Position numbers and translations under genes: made by a program. Positions 62,640 through 64,000 of a stretch of DNA of 64,000 nucleotides are shown here, one piece after another (position 1 is the stretch's first letter; each line of letters begins with the position of its first letter). Source of the DNA: Legionella quinlivanii (GTDB taxonomy: Bacteria; Pseudomonadota; Gammaproteobacteria; Legionellales; Legionellaceae); NCBI RefSeq assembly GCF_003265995.1, contig NZ_MVJN01000008.1, positions 1 to 64,000 on the forward strand. Direction: 5' to 3'. A model generated the notes under the pieces. That model did not search any database. It was not told the DNA's origin and saw nothing but the letters and a program-made list of their open reading frames with translations.

Positions 62640-64000
62640 TTAAATACGACCTTTGGTCGCAATCTCTTTTTGCAACAGGTCGCAAACGCTGTCAATCGTC
62701 ATTACACCCAGATCCGTACCTTCACGTGTCCTCACTGAAACGGAGCCGGTTTCCACTTCTTTGTCACCAATGACCAAGAGGAAGGGAATTTTCTGTAAAG
62801 TATGCTCGCGAATTTTAAAACCAATTTTCTCATTTCTCAAGTCAAAATTGGCTCTGATCCCCTGTTTTTGCAAAATTTTTGTTACTTGTTCGCCAAATTG
62901 CTGCTGTTTTTCACTTACAGTAAAGATTATAGCCTGAGTTGGTGCCAGCCATAACGGCATTTTTCCAGCATAATGCTCAATGAGAATTCCCATAAATCGC
63001 TCGAACGAACCCAGAATGGCCCGATGCACCATCACTGGAGTTTGCTTGCCGCCATCTTCGGCAATGTAACTTGCTCCCAAACGATCCGGCATTGAAAAAT
63101 CAACCTGTATAGTACCACATTGCCAGATTCTTCCCAGGCAATCTGCCAGGGAACATTCAATTTTCGGGCCATAGAAAGCGCCTTCGCCAGGCGCATCCTG
63201 CCATCGAATGTCATGACCGGCCATCGCCTGTTTCAAGGCATTCTCCGCTTTGTCCCATACTTCATCACTTCCTACCCGTTTTTCGGGTCTTAGCGCCAGG
63301 CGATATTTAATTTCACTGAAACCGAAATCCGCATACACAGACTGAACCAATTCGAGCATCATTGCCACTTCAGACTGAATTTGCTCTTCTGTACAGAAAA
63401 TATGCGCATCATCCTGCACCATATTGCGGACCCGCATTAAACCGTGTAGCGAACCGGAGGGTTCACAGCGGTGACAATTGCCGAACTCTGATAGGCGCAA
63501 TGGCAAATCGCGGTAGCTTTTCAAACCATGATTATAAATTTGTACATGGCAGGGACAGTTCATGGGTTTAACAGCATAAAGCCGGTTTTCCGTCTCAGTA
63601 ATAAACATTTCATCTCTGAAATTATCCCAATGGCCGGATTTCTCCCACAGAGAGCGATCGACTAATTGTGGAGTTTTTACTTCCTGATAACCAAAATCTG
63701 CCAGACGGCTGCGCATGTAACGCTCTAATTCCTGGTAAATTATCCAGCCATTCGGATGCCAGAAAACCATTCCTGGTGCGATATCCTGGAAGTGGAAAAG
63801 ATCAAGGGCCTTGCCCAGTTTGCGGTGGTCACGTTTCTCTGCTTCTTCGATGCGATGTAAATAGGCTTCCAGCGACTTCTTATCATTCCAGGCTGTGCCA
63901 TATACCCGTTGCAGCATTTCGTTATTGGAATCACCTCGCCAATAAGCCCCCGCCAGTTTGGTCAGTTTAAATGCTTTCAGTTTGCCGGTGGAAGGCACAT
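62640..64000 (-). CDS. thrS: Threonyl-tRNA synthetase (5' part outside the window)
   Basis: About 453 C-terminal residues of a protein that is usually near 640. The catalytic core shows motif 1 ([19 protein letters not shown]), motif 2 ([20 protein letters not shown]), the zinc-ligand Cys in PMNCPCH with later His, and motif 3 ([17 protein letters not shown]); the anticodon domain follows with [12 protein letters not shown]. The frame remains open to the window edge; the missing part is the TGS/editing region. Its stop is 22 bases before the infC start. Confidence 0.97.
   Translation of the reverse strand, partial: VPSTGKLKAFKLTKLAGAYWRGDSNNEMLQRVYGTAWNDKKSLEAYLHRIEEAEKRDHRKLGKALDLFHFQDIAPGMVFWHPNGWIIYQELERYMRSRLADFGYQEVKTPQLVDRSLWEKSGHWDNFRDEMFITETENRLYAVKPMNCPCHVQIYNHGLKSYRDLPLRLSEFGNCHRCEPSGSLHGLMRVRNMVQDDAHIFCTEEQIQSEVAMMLELVQSVYADFGFSEIKYRLALRPEKRVGSDEVWDKAENALKQAMAGHDIRWQDAPGEGAFYGPKIECSLADCLGRIWQCGTIQVDFSMPDRLGASYIAEDGGKQTPVMVHRAILGSFERFMGILIEHYAGKMPLWLAPTQAIIFTVSEKQQQFGEQVTKILQKQGIRANFDLRNEKIGFKIREHTLQKIPFLLVIGDKEVETGSVSVRTREGTDLGVMTIDSVCDLLQKEIATKGRI

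Overview
The window is chromosomal DNA from a member of the Legionellaceae (Legionella or a close relative). The strongest evidence is a block of Dot/Icm type IVB secretion genes (dotD, dotC, dotB, dotA, icmV, icmW, icmX) whose products match the Legionella proteins in length and motifs. A mevalonate route to isoprenoids, a small protein of the CBU_0585 type and the moderately AT-rich composition fit the same family. I cannot name the species from sequence alone.

Layout. The left edge (1-131) carries the last residues of an ISL3-type transposase, then three minus-strand tRNA genes (Arg, Lys, Lys). 0.5-4.9 kb: a GHMP kinase (probable phosphomevalonate kinase), HMG-CoA reductase and two FUSC-type membrane proteins. 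5.2-8.6 kb: a four-gene MCE/Mla-type lipid ABC transporter operon. 8.7-10.4 kb: a 565-residue protein of unknown function. 10.6-14.6 kb: pal-cpoB-queE followed by diphosphomevalonate decarboxylase and mevalonate kinase, closely packed on the plus strand. 14.6-25.8 kb: ftsB-eno, a MATE exporter, two hypothetical genes, a DUF47-Pit phosphate transporter pair, adenosine deaminase and a soluble hybrid histidine kinase. 26.0-33.0 kb: rpoH, ftsY-ftsE-ftsX, two M16 peptidase-like proteins and rsmD. 33.1-41.4 kb: the Dot/Icm block. 41.4-44.5 kb: a secreted Cys-containing protein, a YihY-family protein and a 499-residue coiled-coil protein (possible effector). 44.7-53.1 kb: a glycosyltransferase, a zinc-finger protein, miaA-mutL-amidase-tsaE, the NAD(P)HX repair enzyme and sspA-sspB. 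53.2-55.8 kb: cytochrome bc1. 56.1-64.0 kb: rplM-rpsI, a 2Fe-2S protein and the classic thrS-infC-rpmI-rplT-pheS-pheT-ihfA cluster, with thrS cut by the window end.

How the genes work together. The four enzymes taking HMG-CoA to isopentenyl diphosphate are all present but lie in two loci about 10 kb apart. The Dot/Icm genes form three transcription units: dotDC (possibly with dotB), icmV-dotA and icmW-icmX, the last two divergent. Most of the remainder is core housekeeping: envelope integrity, cell division and protein targeting, respiration, translation, tRNA modification and DNA repair.

Non-coding structure is rich. At least three families of imperfect palindromic, MITE-like repeats fall between genes, and copies of one family flank dotB. 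A terminator-like hairpin sits directly before pheS where Escherichia coli has the pheM attenuator. infC uses an AUU start. I did not find a clearly new multi-gene system. The best leads are the two unassigned large proteins (8.7-10.4 kb and 43.0-44.5 kb), the repeats around dotB, and the direct dotB/dotA junction.
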